Shown one piece after another: positions 26,859 to 35,775 of a stretch of 64,000 nucleotides of DNA. The DNA is taken from the NCBI RefSeq assembly GCF_900167435.1, contig NZ_FUWS01000001.1, forward strand, positions 435,295-499,294, written 5' to 3'. A program made the position numbers and the translations under genes. The notes beneath the pieces are model-generated. The model was given only the letters and a program-made list of their open reading frames with translations, searched no databases and was not told the DNA's origin. The stretch comes from Marinactinospora thermotolerans DSM 45154. GTDB taxonomy: Bacteria; Actinomycetota; Actinomycetes; Streptosporangiales; Streptosporangiaceae. How positions within the stretch are numbered: position 1 is the stretch's first letter; each line of letters opens with the position of its first letter.

Positions 26859-27320
26859 GGGCAAAGCGACCCAGCAGAGGAAGATGACACGCATTCCGCG
26901 TTCCCTGTTGAGGTTTCGACCCGACCAACGCACGGAATTGTCGACATCCACGGCGACCAGTTTTCTGCGCAGAAATCGCATCTCCCAGTCACCGGAGAGA
27001 CGACGAGTCAAATTCCTCTTGACACCGCCAAAGAATCATTGAAGAGTCGCTTCACCCTTGAACACTGGGATACCTCTCCACCACCCCAAGGGGGCGACGC
27101 GGAGGCGGCAACTGGGTTTTTCCTGTCTCCAACAGGAGTAGTTACAGTCACGCCTCTCCTTGACGAACCGGCAGGGAAGGTGGCTCTGCCCGGACCCGGC
27201 ACTTACCCTTATTCCCTTTTCAGGGAAGGCGCCGACAAGGCCGTTGAAAGCAGCATGAGGGTCTGGCAACGAGAAATCCCTTGCCTCCCAACACGACCAG
27301 GGGTTCGCCCTCTTCGGTGA
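26859..27320 (+). pseudogene. Protein-like frame lacking a start codon
   Basis: One frame is open from 26859 to a stop at 27318-27320 and reads like real protein: VSTRPTHGIVDIHGDQFSAQ, LEHWDTSPPPQGGDAEAATG, VVTVTPLLDEPAGKVALPGP. There is no ATG, GTG or usable TTG before TTG 27039, which would remove the first third. The DNA is less GC-rich than its neighbours. It is probably a beta-rich protein gene that lost its 5' end, or one fused by frameshift to an earlier exon-like segment. I do not recognise the family. The remaining bases to 27524 hold nothing I can call. Confidence 0.4.
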
Positions 27321-27524
27321 ACCTGTGATGACAGAAGAGAGGGGAGGGGGATAACGACCGAGGCCGCACACCACCCGGATCGACGTTCGTAACGGCGGTG
27401 GCCGTCCGGCCAGCCAATCCGGAAACACTCCCACTTCGGATCTTTCCAGGACGCCATGCTCCTGACACGCCCCCGAGAACCCCGCCCGCCGCGCTGCTCG
27501 CGCGTGGCCGCGCCGCCCGGTTTC

Positions 27525-28163
27525 CTAGCGGACTTGTCCCGCGTACAGGAAGACGCCGAGAGGCTCCGTCTCGCCGTCCAGCCGGATCTGCATCTCCTCG
27601 GCCGCGGCGCGGGTCATGCCCCTGCTCTCGTAGAACCCGTACGAGCAGAGCGAGTCCGTGTACAGGTAGAAGTCCGTCCGGCCTTGGTCCCGCAGATGCC
27701 GGAGGTAGTCCTGGTACAGGACCTTTCCGACACCGGTTCCCCGGGTGGACGCGTCGACGGCGAAGAGGGTGAGTTCGTCGGTCAACGGCGCGGACGTGCT
27801 GTGGCGCAGCCTCCGGTAAACGCCGTCGAACTTGAAGTACTGCGCCAGTGACGGCAGGTCGGACAAGCCCGTGACAGCGATCCGGCCCATGTGGAACCAG
27901 GTCAGCAGCCTGTTCCGGCCGGCATGGGGAACCCGGGGACGGCCGGGCACCCGCCCCATGATCACTCCGACCGCCCGCCCGTCCTTGACGGCGACCCGCG
28001 TGTAGGTGCTGGCCAGCAGGCGTTCACGCAGGTAGACCTCCAGGGCGCTGTTGAGCAGGTGCTTCTTCTTCATGTAGCGGTGGATGTGGAACGCCTCGTT
28101 GATCATCGACTTGACGTCCGCGGCATCGCGCTCGTGGTAGGGGCGGTAGACAATGTCGGCCAT
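27525..28163 (-). CDS. GNAT family N-acetyltransferase
   Basis: A 212-residue GNAT enzyme. The acetyl-CoA site is in ELTLFAVDASTRGTGVGKVL (Q/RxxGxG/A type, here RGTGVG), and the following C-terminal strand and helix end in YGFYESRGM, as usual for the fold. The substrate is not predictable. It lies 54 bases downstream of the TetR-type gene on the same strand, so the two form an operon, probably repressed by that regulator and induced by its ligand. ATG 28163 has GAAGGAC upstream. Confidence 0.85.
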   Translation of the reverse strand: MADIVYRPYHERDAADVKSMINEAFHIHRYMKKKHLLNSALEVYLRERLLASTYTRVAVKDGRAVGVIMGRVPGRPRVPHAGRNRLLTWFHMGRIAVTGLSDLPSLAQYFKFDGVYRRLRHSTSAPLTDELTLFAVDASTRGTGVGKVLYQDYLRHLRDQGRTDFYLYTDSLCSYGFYESRGMTRAAAEEMQIRLDGETEPLGVFLYAGQVR

Positions 28164-28217
28164 GGTTGTCCGTCCTTCGTCTGTGGAGAGGAGTTCTGCT
28201 CGGTCCGCCGGTAGCGG

Positions 28218-28856
28218 TCACATCGAGCGGTCGGTCTTGTTCCTGGCGAGACCCGCGACGAGTTCCGCGAACCTCTCGAGGCTCGCCCGGGCCGCCACGC
28301 CATCACGGTGGGCGAGCCACGACCACGCGACGCCGTTGAGCGTGGTGACCACGAGTTCAGCGATCGCGCGCTCCTCACACAGATAGGTGAGGCCGGCCTC
28401 CTCTCCCAGACGGACGATGTAGCCCGTGACCTTTTCGAGGGACGCCGCGTACTCCCCCCTGGGCAGTTCCCGGAGCTCCGGGTCGCGCAGCACGAAGCTT
28501 CCAAGGTCGAAAAGGACCAGTTGCGCGTCGGGATCGGCTTCGACCTGGGACCAGTACGCCAGCAGCAGCGTGCGGATGTTCTCCCGCGGACTCGCCGCCG
28601 GGGAGATCTCCGGCCAGACGGGGGCCAGGTCGATCTCGATGTCGCTTGCGAGCAGGGCCCCGTAGAGCTCTCTTTTGGACCGGAAGCAGTAGTGGAAGGC
28701 CCCGTGTGGCATGCCCGCCTCCGCGCAGATCGCGCGGGTGGTCGCCGCCGCGATCCCCTCGCGCTTCATCACGCGCAGCGCTGCCGCGAGAAGCCGCCGG
28801 CGGCGCTCGTCCGCGCTGATCTGCTTGCGGGGCGCCGCGTCCTCCTGGTGACTCAT
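28218..28856 (-). CDS. TetR-family transcriptional regulator
   Basis: A 212-residue repressor. The N-terminal HTH shows RRRRLLAAALRVMKREGIAA and TTRAICAEAGMPHGAFHYCF, the usual TetR DNA-binding segment, followed by SKRELYGALL. The C-terminal helical ligand domain belongs to the TetR_C group with a broad pocket. ATG 28856 is chosen because the frame upstream (to 29003) is Arg-rich and unlike TetR proteins. A perfect 20-base palindrome lies 27 bases upstream and is the likely autoregulatory operator. It is cotranscribed with the GNAT gene. Confidence 0.9.
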   Translation of the reverse strand: MSHQEDAAPRKQISADERRRRLLAAALRVMKREGIAAATTRAICAEAGMPHGAFHYCFRSKRELYGALLASDIEIDLAPVWPEISPAASPRENIRTLLLAYWSQVEADPDAQLVLFDLGSFVLRDPELRELPRGEYAASLEKVTGYIVRLGEEAGLTYLCEERAIAELVVTTLNGVAWSWLAHRDGVAARASLERFAELVAGLARNKTDRSM

Positions 28857-28883
28857 GCGCCCAAGGTAACAGTTGGCCATACG

Positions 28884-28903
28884 ACTTGGCCAGTTGGCCA
28901 AGT
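28884..28903. promoter_or_regulatory. Palindromic operator of the TetR-GNAT operon
   Basis: ACTTGGCC at 28884-28891 and GGCCAAGT at 28896-28903 are exact inverted copies around AGTT. Outer GTTGG/CCAAC copies extend the symmetry. The site sits just before the TetR start, where an autoregulatory operator is expected. Confidence 0.7.
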
Positions 28904-29684
28904 CACATGACCAACGAAGCCATCGCCGACAACGGATGAGCAGCGGCCGGAAAGACGCGCCCGACCGGGAAGATCCACGAAGTCCGCGGCCGCGGCCGCC
29001 CACGTGCCCCGGAAAGCCTTAACGCCCCTGCCGGAAGGTCTGGGCGGGAACCCGCAGGAGGACACCCGGTGCCCACTGCATCCCGACGCCGCCCTCGCCA
29101 CAACAGCGCCCCGGGGCATCAGGTCCAGCCGCAGTGCCGTCGGGTCCACGACCCCGACCTGCGCGCCGGCCACCGGCGCCCCCCTCCAACCGCGGGAAGC
29201 ACACCCGCCCCCGGTCACCGGGGACGGTCGCGGAGGGGAGGACATGCTCGCACGTCACCATCAGCCTGTCGGCGGCCACGAATCCCGCCCCGAGCACTTT
29301 CCCGTCCGGGGCCAGGACCTGCACCACTGAGGCTGACCCCCACGAATGCCAGGGGATGTCCGCGCCCAGAGCTTGATCATCCGCGCTGTGGGCGGCGTGC
29401 AGGGCAGACTGGAAAAGGCGATCGTCACACAGGCCGTGTGTGTCGAACAGCGCCCGGGCGCGCGTCCTCTCCAGAGCAGCGGCGGCGAAGAGCCGCTGCC
29501 CGTGGGCCAGGGAGTGACTACGGTTACCGAGGGGAACGGACACGGGCGGCGCCGTCCCGATGGCGGATTCCGCCCCGCTATCGGCTTCGCGCTCCAGTGA
29601 GGCAGCGGGTCTCTCTCCCCTCCGCCTGGGACGACAGCCGCGGGCGGTCTCGACTGGCGTGGTGGTGCAACGGGATCCGCGTGT
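28904..29684 (-). pseudogene. Gene-poor gap with trypsin-like peptidase fragment
   Basis: There is no intact gene between the TetR operator and the CPBP protease gene. On the minus strand, at about 29184-29354, SASVVQVLAPDGKVLGAGFV followed by AADRLMVTCEHVLPSATVPG matches the N-terminal strands of trypsin-like peptidases, with the catalytic-His position in CEHV. The Asp and Ser parts are missing: the reading continues only in another frame (GAQVGVVDPTALRLDLMP, near 29110-29160) and then fades. It is a truncated, frameshifted remnant of a protease of the kind linked to actinobacterial conflict systems. Confidence 0.45.
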
Positions 29685-30515
29685 TCAGTCCGTCCCGCCC
29701 GGGGTGGCCGCCACGCTTCGGGGCACGCCGGCCGCGGTGACCAGGACGGCGGCGACACTGAAGGGGACGGCCCCGAGGGCGAGCATGGCCGCGCCGGTCC
29801 CACCGGCGAACTCCACGGCGTCGTGGGCGAGGATGAGCTGCGCCCCGGTCTGGAACGCGGCGTGGAACCCGATGGGCATCCAGACGGAGCCGGTGAGCAT
29901 GCGAAGGTAGCCGAAGCCGATCCCCATCGTGACGAAGAGCGAGAGGTCCAGCGGGTTCCAGTTCTGCCGCAGAAGACCCGCGAACAGCGTGAACAGCAGC
30001 GCCTGGACGACGATGATCCACCAGCCGCGCGTGACTCGGCCGAGCACGGTGGTGACGTAGCCGCGGAAGACCACCTCCTCGGGAACGGCCTCGACCACCA
30101 GGACGGCGAAGAGCAGCAGCAGCCCTGTCCGCGCGAGTTCCGCGGCGGAGACGGTGACCGTCAACGGCGCTCCCAGGAGGGCGAGGACACCGAAGGCGGC
30201 AGCGGCGGGAACGGTCCAGACCGCGGCGCCCCACAGCGCGAGCCGCCAGTCCACCCGATTGGTCGTGACCCCGATGCCGCGCAGGGTCTCCCGGTCGGCC
30301 CGGCGGGCGAGGACGGCGATGAGCCCGACCATCAGGGCGCTGATCGCGACGCCGAAGGCGATCCTGGCCATCAGGACCGCCGTGTCGGACGGGTCGCCCG
30401 CGGGCAGGACGGCGGCGCCGGCGGCGACGCATGTTCCCAGGGCGGTGGTGGCGAGCGCGATCCGCCAGGCCGCGGACGCGAGGCCACGCCGTCTCGGAGT
30501 GGGGGGTGTGGTCAT
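29685..30515 (-). CDS. CPBP-family intramembrane metalloprotease
   Basis: A 276-residue membrane protein with about seven hydrophobic segments. The CPBP/Abi motifs are intact: EEVVFRGY (EExxxR) near residue 145, FTLFAGLL, and GSVWMPIGFHAAFQ with the conserved His. These proteases cleave within membranes (CAAX-type processing or bacteriocin self-immunity roles in other bacteria). Its ATG overlaps the stop of the upstream glycosidase-like gene (ATGA), so it is the third gene of a TetR-controlled operon. The substrate is unknown. Confidence 0.9.
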   Translation of the reverse strand: MTTPPTPRRRGLASAAWRIALATTALGTCVAAGAAVLPAGDPSDTAVLMARIAFGVAISALMVGLIAVLARRADRETLRGIGVTTNRVDWRLALWGAAVWTVPAAAAFGVLALLGAPLTVTVSAAELARTGLLLLFAVLVVEAVPEEVVFRGYVTTVLGRVTRGWWIIVVQALLFTLFAGLLRQNWNPLDLSLFVTMGIGFGYLRMLTGSVWMPIGFHAAFQTGAQLILAHDAVEFAGGTGAAMLALGAVPFSVAAVLVTAAGVPRSVAATPGGTD

Positions 30516-31513
30516 GCGGGGCTTCCTCCATAGCGGTGCGCGAGGGCGTGATAGGCCTGTTTGGGGGTCCAGGTGCCGTCGGCGTGCGCGGCGACGACGC
30601 CGTAACTGGCGAGGTCGAGATCACGGCCGGGCTCATCGGACCTGGTCAGCGCGGGCTCACTGAACCCCCACACGAAGGTGCCGTCGACGCCCACCCGGTC
30701 GAAGACGTCCAGCAGCTCGACGAGGTAGTCGGCCTGCTCGCGCTCGTCGCGCACGAGTCGGCGGGGCACGGTCGGCTCGCCGCGTCCGCCGAGGACCCCG
30801 GCGGCCGTGGAGGCCCTCTGCGCCGCGCCACGGTAGGCGCACGTGCCGAACTCGAAGACGTACACGGGCCTGCCGCGCGCGTGCTGGCGGTCGACGAGAG
30901 CGCGGAGGTCGTCCTCGAACCGCCACGCGTTGCGGGCGTCACGGTAGCGGTCCACGCCGACGACGTCGAAGAGCTCCCAGTCGGGCCGTTCCCAGGAGCC
31001 GGCGCCGTAGGAGACCGGGCCCGCGAACCGCTCCCGGGCATCGCGCACGAGAGCGCCGAGCAGCCGCCGCAATCGCGCGTTCGCCAGGGGCAGCAGCGGA
31101 AACGTCACCGTCAGCAGCGTCCCCCTGGTCCAAAACGTCGGTCCCGGAAGCATGCCGGGCGTGGACAAGGTCAGCTCGCAGCCGACGACCAGCCCCACCT
31201 CGGCGCCCTCCGCGCGCAGCCGCTCGGCCGTGTCCGCCGCGGCCCGGACGGCCGCGCGCAGCACGGGGACGGGCCTGTCGAACGGGCGCGGCTGCAGCCA
31301 CACCCCCAGGCCCTCCTCCGCCGCGCAGCGCGCGGCGACCGCGAGCCGGCCGGGGTCGCCGGCCATGACGAGCACGGCGTCGCAGCCGAGTTCGGCGCGG
31401 ATGGCGCGGTAGTCGCGTCGCGCGGACCGCTCGGAGAAAACCGGGTTGCTGTCGAAGTTCTTCTCGTACACGACCCCGGCGTCATATCCGATCCCCCGAA
31501 CCGGGTCACGCAT
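30512..31513 (-). CDS. TIM-barrel glycosidase-like protein
   Basis: A 333-residue protein beginning MRDPVRGIGYDAGVVYEKNF. It shows a clan GH-A-like barrel: ELTLSTPG (strand 4 Glu position), FDVVGVDRYRDARNAW, VYVFEFGTCAYRGAA with a likely nucleophile Glu on strand 7, and FVWGFSEPAL. Relatives are sometimes labelled abortive infection proteins or endo-galactanases; neither is proven for this family. There is no signal peptide, so it would act in the cytoplasm. The ATG overlaps the TetR stop by eight bases and its own stop overlaps the CPBP start, so expression is coupled. Confidence 0.75.
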   Translation of the reverse strand: MRDPVRGIGYDAGVVYEKNFDSNPVFSERSARRDYRAIRAELGCDAVLVMAGDPGRLAVAARCAAEEGLGVWLQPRPFDRPVPVLRAAVRAAADTAERLRAEGAEVGLVVGCELTLSTPGMLPGPTFWTRGTLLTVTFPLLPLANARLRRLLGALVRDARERFAGPVSYGAGSWERPDWELFDVVGVDRYRDARNAWRFEDDLRALVDRQHARGRPVYVFEFGTCAYRGAAQRASTAAGVLGGRGEPTVPRRLVRDEREQADYLVELLDVFDRVGVDGTFVWGFSEPALTRSDEPGRDLDLASYGVVAAHADGTWTPKQAYHALAHRYGGSPA

Positions 31514-32129
31514 CCGCCGCCCCCAGGGCGCGGAACAGGAACGGCACGGCGTGCCCGCGCAACTCGCCCAGATCGGCGTGGGGGTCGCGCTGGACGACGG
31601 TGATCGACCGGTCCAGGACGCTCTCGGCGAGTCCGACCGCGACATCGAGCGGCATCGGGCGGAACGTGCCGTCGTCGATGCCACGGGCCAGGATGTCGCG
31701 CAGCAGCGCCGTGTCCTCGTCGTTCTCGACGAGGTACAGCGGCCGGCCATCGGCGGTGCGATGGGAGACCGCGATCTCCACCGCCGCGGCGATCGCGGCG
31801 CGGTGGGCGTCGACATGGCCCAGGTAGGCGTCCGCGTACGCGCGCAGCCGCGCGGCCGTGCCGTCCGCGTCCCGCACCGCGGCCAGGACCTCCTCCCCCA
31901 GCGCCGCGAACGCCGACCGGACCACCTCGAGCAGCAGCGTCTCCTTCGAGGAGAAGTAGTACACCACCGCGCTCTTGGCGATGTCCGCCCGCTTCGCGAT
32001 CTCCGCCAGCGAGGCCCGGTGGTAGCCGAGCTCGTTGACCGTCCTCACCGCGGCCCAGGTCAGCTGCTCGCGCCGAGCCGTCTCGGTGAATGACCTGGAT
32101 CCCGCTCGCCCTACCGGTTCAGACCGCAT
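31506..32129 (-). CDS. TetR-family transcriptional regulator
   Basis: A 207-residue regulator with HTH segment ASLAEIAKRADIAKSAVVYY followed by FSSKETLLLEVV. The C-terminal domain resembles TetR_C_6-like repressors (BetI-type). It leads the operon TetR/glycosidase-like/CPBP protease, with overlapping reading frames. A near-perfect 40-base palindrome covers its start codon (ATG at 32129-32127), which strongly suggests tight autorepression at both transcription and translation initiation. Confidence 0.9.
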   Translation of the reverse strand: MRSEPVGRAGSRSFTETARREQLTWAAVRTVNELGYHRASLAEIAKRADIAKSAVVYYFSSKETLLLEVVRSAFAALGEEVLAAVRDADGTAARLRAYADAYLGHVDAHRAAIAAAVEIAVSHRTADGRPLYLVENDEDTALLRDILARGIDDGTFRPMPLDVAVGLAESVLDRSITVVQRDPHADLGELRGHAVPFLFRALGAADA

Positions 32130-32157
32130 GTTCTGATATTAGAACAATCGGTCTGAA
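32118..32157. promoter_or_regulatory. 40-base palindromic operator over the tetR start
   Basis: The two 20-base halves (starting TTCAGACCGCATGTTCTGAT on the plus strand) match as inverted copies at 17 of 20 positions. Inner arms are TGTTCT/AGAACA and outer arms TTCAGACCG/CGGTCTGAA. The site includes the start codon of the TetR gene at 32129. Confidence 0.78.
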
Positions 32158-32931
32158 GTCGACTCCGACCGGTCCCCCATCGCGGAGGATCGTGACGCGG
32201 CGGTCGTGGAGGTGGCCGTATCCCGTGGCGGAGGAGGGTCCACATCCTCGGGCCGCGAATCCGCCGCCATGGCGTTCGGGGCCATCCGCCCGGTGCCCTG
32301 ACGAGCCCGCGGGCAGGGGGACAGCGTGTGGGAAGCGCCCGCGCTGGACGTCCACCTGGCGAGCGGTGTGACTCGACCATCGGGGACGGCTCCGGAGCGC
32401 GGCGCCGACGGCCGACGCGCGGACCTTCCCAGCCCGCGAGCGGCCTGTTCCAGAGCGGGCGGAGGACACTCCGGCGGATTCCGCGGTCCCTTCGGAGGCT
32501 CACCGGGGTGCCGGAGGCCGGACCGGCCGCGATGGCCCGGGCGGTGTGACGGCCCGCCCCGCCCCTTGGCCGGCCCCGGGCAGGGGGCGGGCCGTCTCCC
32601 GGCGGTTCCGAGACGCCGGACCGGGGGCGACGGTGAGGTGGGCGCGCGCTGCCGAACAGTGGCTGGCTCCGCGTGTTCCGGTCGGCGGACACTCCCTTCA
32701 CCCACGGGCGCGAGGCGTCGGCCTCGCGCGAGGTGGGTGGGCAGCCGCCGAGGCCCGTCACCGTGTCCGGACGCGGAAGCCGCCGGTGAGGATGCGTTGG
32801 GCCAGGAGAGGAAGGACGTCACCGCGCCCGCGCGCGGAAGCCGCGGGCGCCGGCGGCAAGCGCCGGGGATTCACGGGACCCGCGTGTGACGGGTGCGCGA
32901 CCAGATCGGGGGACGCCCCGGGGGTGGTCGC
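32158..32931. other. 774-base gap without a convincing gene
   Basis: All six frames give Arg-, Pro- and Gly-rich readings without conserved motifs or ribosome binding sites. Some short GC-rich repeats are present near 32820-32870. I see nothing callable. Confidence 0.6.
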
Positions 32932-33594
32932 TCAGGCGTCGACGGCCTCGCCGGTCGGGTCGTTCTCCCGCAGGGCGGTGAGGTGGACGCCGCCGACCGG
33001 GCCGCTGGTCCAGTCGAGCAGCCGCCAGCCCGATGCCGGGTCCCCCTCGATCTCGACCATGCCGGTGTTCGCCAACGGTGTGCGCTCGACCTCGGCGACG
33101 TCGACGCCGGCGACGCGGGCGCTGGCCCATGAACGGATCGCGGCGCCGTGGGAGACCACGACGACCTCGTCCCAGCCGTGCGCGGCGATCTGCTCCATGG
33201 CGTGGTCGAACCGGCCCAGGAACGCCCGCCCGTCAAAGCCCCCCGGCATGCGACGTTCGACGTGGCCGCGCGCCCAGGCGAACACCGTGTCCAGATAGGT
33301 CTGGTGCGCCGCCGGGTCGCCCGCCATCTCCAGGTCGCCGGCCTCGACCTCGCGCACCCCTTCCAGGACCACGGGCTCCAACCCGAGCTCGCCGGCCAGG
33401 GGAGCCGCGGTGAGCCGCGTCCGCACCAGGGACGACACCACGATCGCGTCGATCCGGCGGTCCCGGAGCACGGCCGGTACCGCTTCGGCCTGGCGTTCGC
33501 CGAGGGGGGTCAGCCCGGGTCCCGGGGCGGCGGTGTCGAGCAGGCCGATCACGTTCGAGGGGGTCTGGCCGTGGCGGAGTATCGAGAGGCGCAC
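32932..33594 (-). CDS. Histidine phosphatase (phosphoglycerate-mutase-like)
   Basis: A 220-residue member of the histidine phosphatase superfamily. It starts VRLSILRHGQTPSN, with the phospho-accepting His in RHG at residues 7-9, and has the second catalytic His in VVVVSHGAAIRSW near residue 145. The family removes phosphate from sugars, nucleotides or proteins; the substrate is unknown. GTG 33594 is chosen because the RHG motif lies within ten residues of the N-terminus in this family. The frame continues upstream but becomes Arg-rich. It borders the AT-richer operon to its right. Confidence 0.88.
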   Translation of the reverse strand: MRLSILRHGQTPSNVIGLLDTAAPGPGLTPLGERQAEAVPAVLRDRRIDAIVVSSLVRTRLTAAPLAGELGLEPVVLEGVREVEAGDLEMAGDPAAHQTYLDTVFAWARGHVERRMPGGFDGRAFLGRFDHAMEQIAAHGWDEVVVVSHGAAIRSWASARVAGVDVAEVERTPLANTGMVEIEGDPASGWRLLDWTSGPVGGVHLTALRENDPTGEAVDA

Positions 33595-33777
33595 GTCTTC
33601 ATCGTGCCGTATCGACGCTCCCGGGGCAGGGGATGGGGGAGGTGCGTTTCGTCTCAGGTGGGCACGTGGGCGGCTGCGACTCACCGCCTCCTGCCTCCGG
33701 AGGGCGCCGGCGCTCCCCGGAAGGGCGCGCCCGCGGGGTTCCCGACCTTCTGTTTCGGTTAACGTCAGCTCCACCGT

Positions 33778-35775
33778 TCAGACCACAGGAGCTGCATCTA
33801 AACGAACATCAACAGAAGCAAACTTCCCCTCGGAGCTCGGTACCGAGTATCGGACGAACCATTTTTCTCCCTCAGCCGCAATACCCTCCAGAATACGCAA
33901 CGTGTGAGCAAACCCACTCGCGTCTAGGTTCACCTTGAAGAGTTCGTCGGAGTCTTCAGAGGGCTCCAGCCCACCCGTTTCTGGCTCCGTTACGGAAATT
34001 CTCTTAACCGGCCCATTCATCAGAGTTAAGTTCAACACATACCCCGCCGCTCTCCCTTCTTCCACATGGACAGAGGACACCGCGTCAAAGCGGAAATTAT
34101 CCCGCTCTCGACTGCTAACTTCAATTCTTTCAAAATCTAGATCGGCGACAACCTCACGAACCCCTTCCCGGGTAATCAAAAACACTCGGATTTCATACTT
34201 AGAATAGCGCCAAGGACCAACCCCTGCCCGAGCCCGCTTGTAGGGCCGCTTCGGCGTCTGCAGGAAAGCGTGAGCAATGATGTCATTCCAGGTCAGCCGA
34301 TAGTGACGAAGCGCACCGTCGAGAATTAGCATCTTGTCAGAGTTCAACCAGGACTCCATCTCGTCCTCCCGGGGGCGAGTGTCATCCAATTTCTTTCTCC
34401 AACGCTCATATTCAGCCTTCCGCTCTTTCTTGATCTGATGGTATTCCTGGTAATCCTCCTCAATCCGTCGACGCTCTCCGGCAATGCCTATCCATAGCGG
34501 CACGGCAAACCTTCCACTCAGCACTATGGCGAGCCCAGCGATCACCGCGGTAACCGCAGACTCCTGGAAGGCCCCGACAATGACGTTGCCAGCAGCTACA
34601 ACCAGGACGACACATGAGAGGATGCACCATGCCTTCGTAGAGGTTTCGACCTTGTAGCGTTCGCGGTGCTCCAACAGCGTTCCGTTTCTCCAGCGACTCC
34701 TGACGTCGCGCACCATGTACCGGATCAACCAATCGACTTTTCTAGCACCGATACGACTCTCTCGATATATCTCAACAATTTCATCACGTAGCGTTTTGCG
34801 TATTCCCGCCGTATCAGCGAGCCACTCATTCAAATCCACGCCTTCAGGCGCATACTTGTTGAAGTAGTAATTGAACGAGTGGTCTACCTGGTTAGCGAAA
34901 CCCTTCTCAGGTGCAGGAACACTCCGCGACGGAGCGATGTAATCACGTTCCTTGGCACGCATCCGCTCTATCTTGTAGTGCCATTGGAATCCATTGCGAG
35001 CTCCGACGCATCCGGCGGCAAGAGCCAGAAGATATACCACTATCAGAGATAGCCTGGCATGCTCCAGCACCAACCAACCAAGGCAGCCAACCGCGCACGT
35101 GAGCAGAGCCGACCAGAAGACAGCTTGGGTGTAATCACCAAGAGTAATGGAGTAACCGGCAGGTTCACGGACTCGTGGATAGGCCGGAAGGGGTTCAAAG
35201 TACGCCCACACACGGCCGATTCGATTGTTGCTGTCCCTGGCGGCTTGTGCCGCTTGGCGGGTCTCGACCCACAAGCTTTCTTTCACCTTTCCAGTTAAAA
35301 CCAGGTCGAGGTGACGAGCGATTTTATCTCGCTGCTGCGCTGTCAGGGAACGCAACTCCCTGATCGTCCCATTGACGTCGGCTTCGGCACCGTCCAGGCA
35401 GCCCAGCAGTTTGAAGATCACCTCCAAAGCACGTTTCCACTCATCGTTGGGATACTTGTGCAGCTCTGCCGAGATCTGGTTCAGTCCCTCACGCTCCTCG
35501 GGCGTAAGATCTCGGTGAGAACGTTTACTGAGAACTGCGAGAACCCAATGGAAACGCACTTCTCCGCCATCGTACCCATGGGCGATGGCCTCAGCGATCA
35601 GCTCACGAGAACGAATGGGAATGCCGTTCTCCAGATACCTCAAGCCGACCTGGTATTTGCAGTTCGGCGGGGAGTCTGGGAGCACCATGTACACAGTCGA
35701 GTCGTGCACCTGTTCGGCCTGGATACCGACATAGGAGTTACTCTCGGCGGTGTTGTTCGTTCCTGGGGTGGTCAT
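33778..35775 (-). CDS. Four-helix membrane protein with VGIQA-type N-terminal tag
   Basis: A 665-residue protein I do not recognise as a named family. It begins with a low-complexity tag, SNSYVGIQAEQVHDSTVYMV (residues 12-31), nearly the same as the tag in the upstream nucleosidase. A helical soluble region (40-200) is followed by two membrane hairpins (about 213-260 and 393-445). Between them is a cytoplasmic-type region, after the second a basic coiled segment (EEDYQEYHQIKKERKAEYER), and at the end a beta-rich domain (530-665). Base composition is clearly more AT-rich than the neighbourhood. Its ATG overlaps the nucleosidase stop. It may be the membrane-acting effector or anchor of a conflict system; that is inference. 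Confidence 0.72.
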   Translation of the reverse strand: MTTPGTNNTAESNSYVGIQAEQVHDSTVYMVLPDSPPNCKYQVGLRYLENGIPIRSRELIAEAIAHGYDGGEVRFHWVLAVLSKRSHRDLTPEEREGLNQISAELHKYPNDEWKRALEVIFKLLGCLDGAEADVNGTIRELRSLTAQQRDKIARHLDLVLTGKVKESLWVETRQAAQAARDSNNRIGRVWAYFEPLPAYPRVREPAGYSITLGDYTQAVFWSALLTCAVGCLGWLVLEHARLSLIVVYLLALAAGCVGARNGFQWHYKIERMRAKERDYIAPSRSVPAPEKGFANQVDHSFNYYFNKYAPEGVDLNEWLADTAGIRKTLRDEIVEIYRESRIGARKVDWLIRYMVRDVRSRWRNGTLLEHRERYKVETSTKAWCILSCVVLVVAAGNVIVGAFQESAVTAVIAGLAIVLSGRFAVPLWIGIAGERRRIEEDYQEYHQIKKERKAEYERWRKKLDDTRPREDEMESWLNSDKMLILDGALRHYRLTWNDIIAHAFLQTPKRPYKRARAGVGPWRYSKYEIRVFLITREGVREVVADLDFERIEVSSRERDNFRFDAVSSVHVEEGRAAGYVLNLTLMNGPVKRISVTEPETGGLEPSEDSDELFKVNLDASGFAHTLRILEGIAAEGEKWFVRYSVPSSEGKFASVDVRLDAAPVV

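Noticed and set aside
30512-31513. Abortive-infection label for the TIM-barrel protein
   Set aside because: Relatives sometimes carry this annotation, but the sequence shows a glycosidase-like barrel and nothing tied to phage defence.
32158-32931. Several 180-220-codon frames on both strands
   Set aside because: All are Arg/Pro-rich, lack ribosome binding sites and motifs, and overlap each other.
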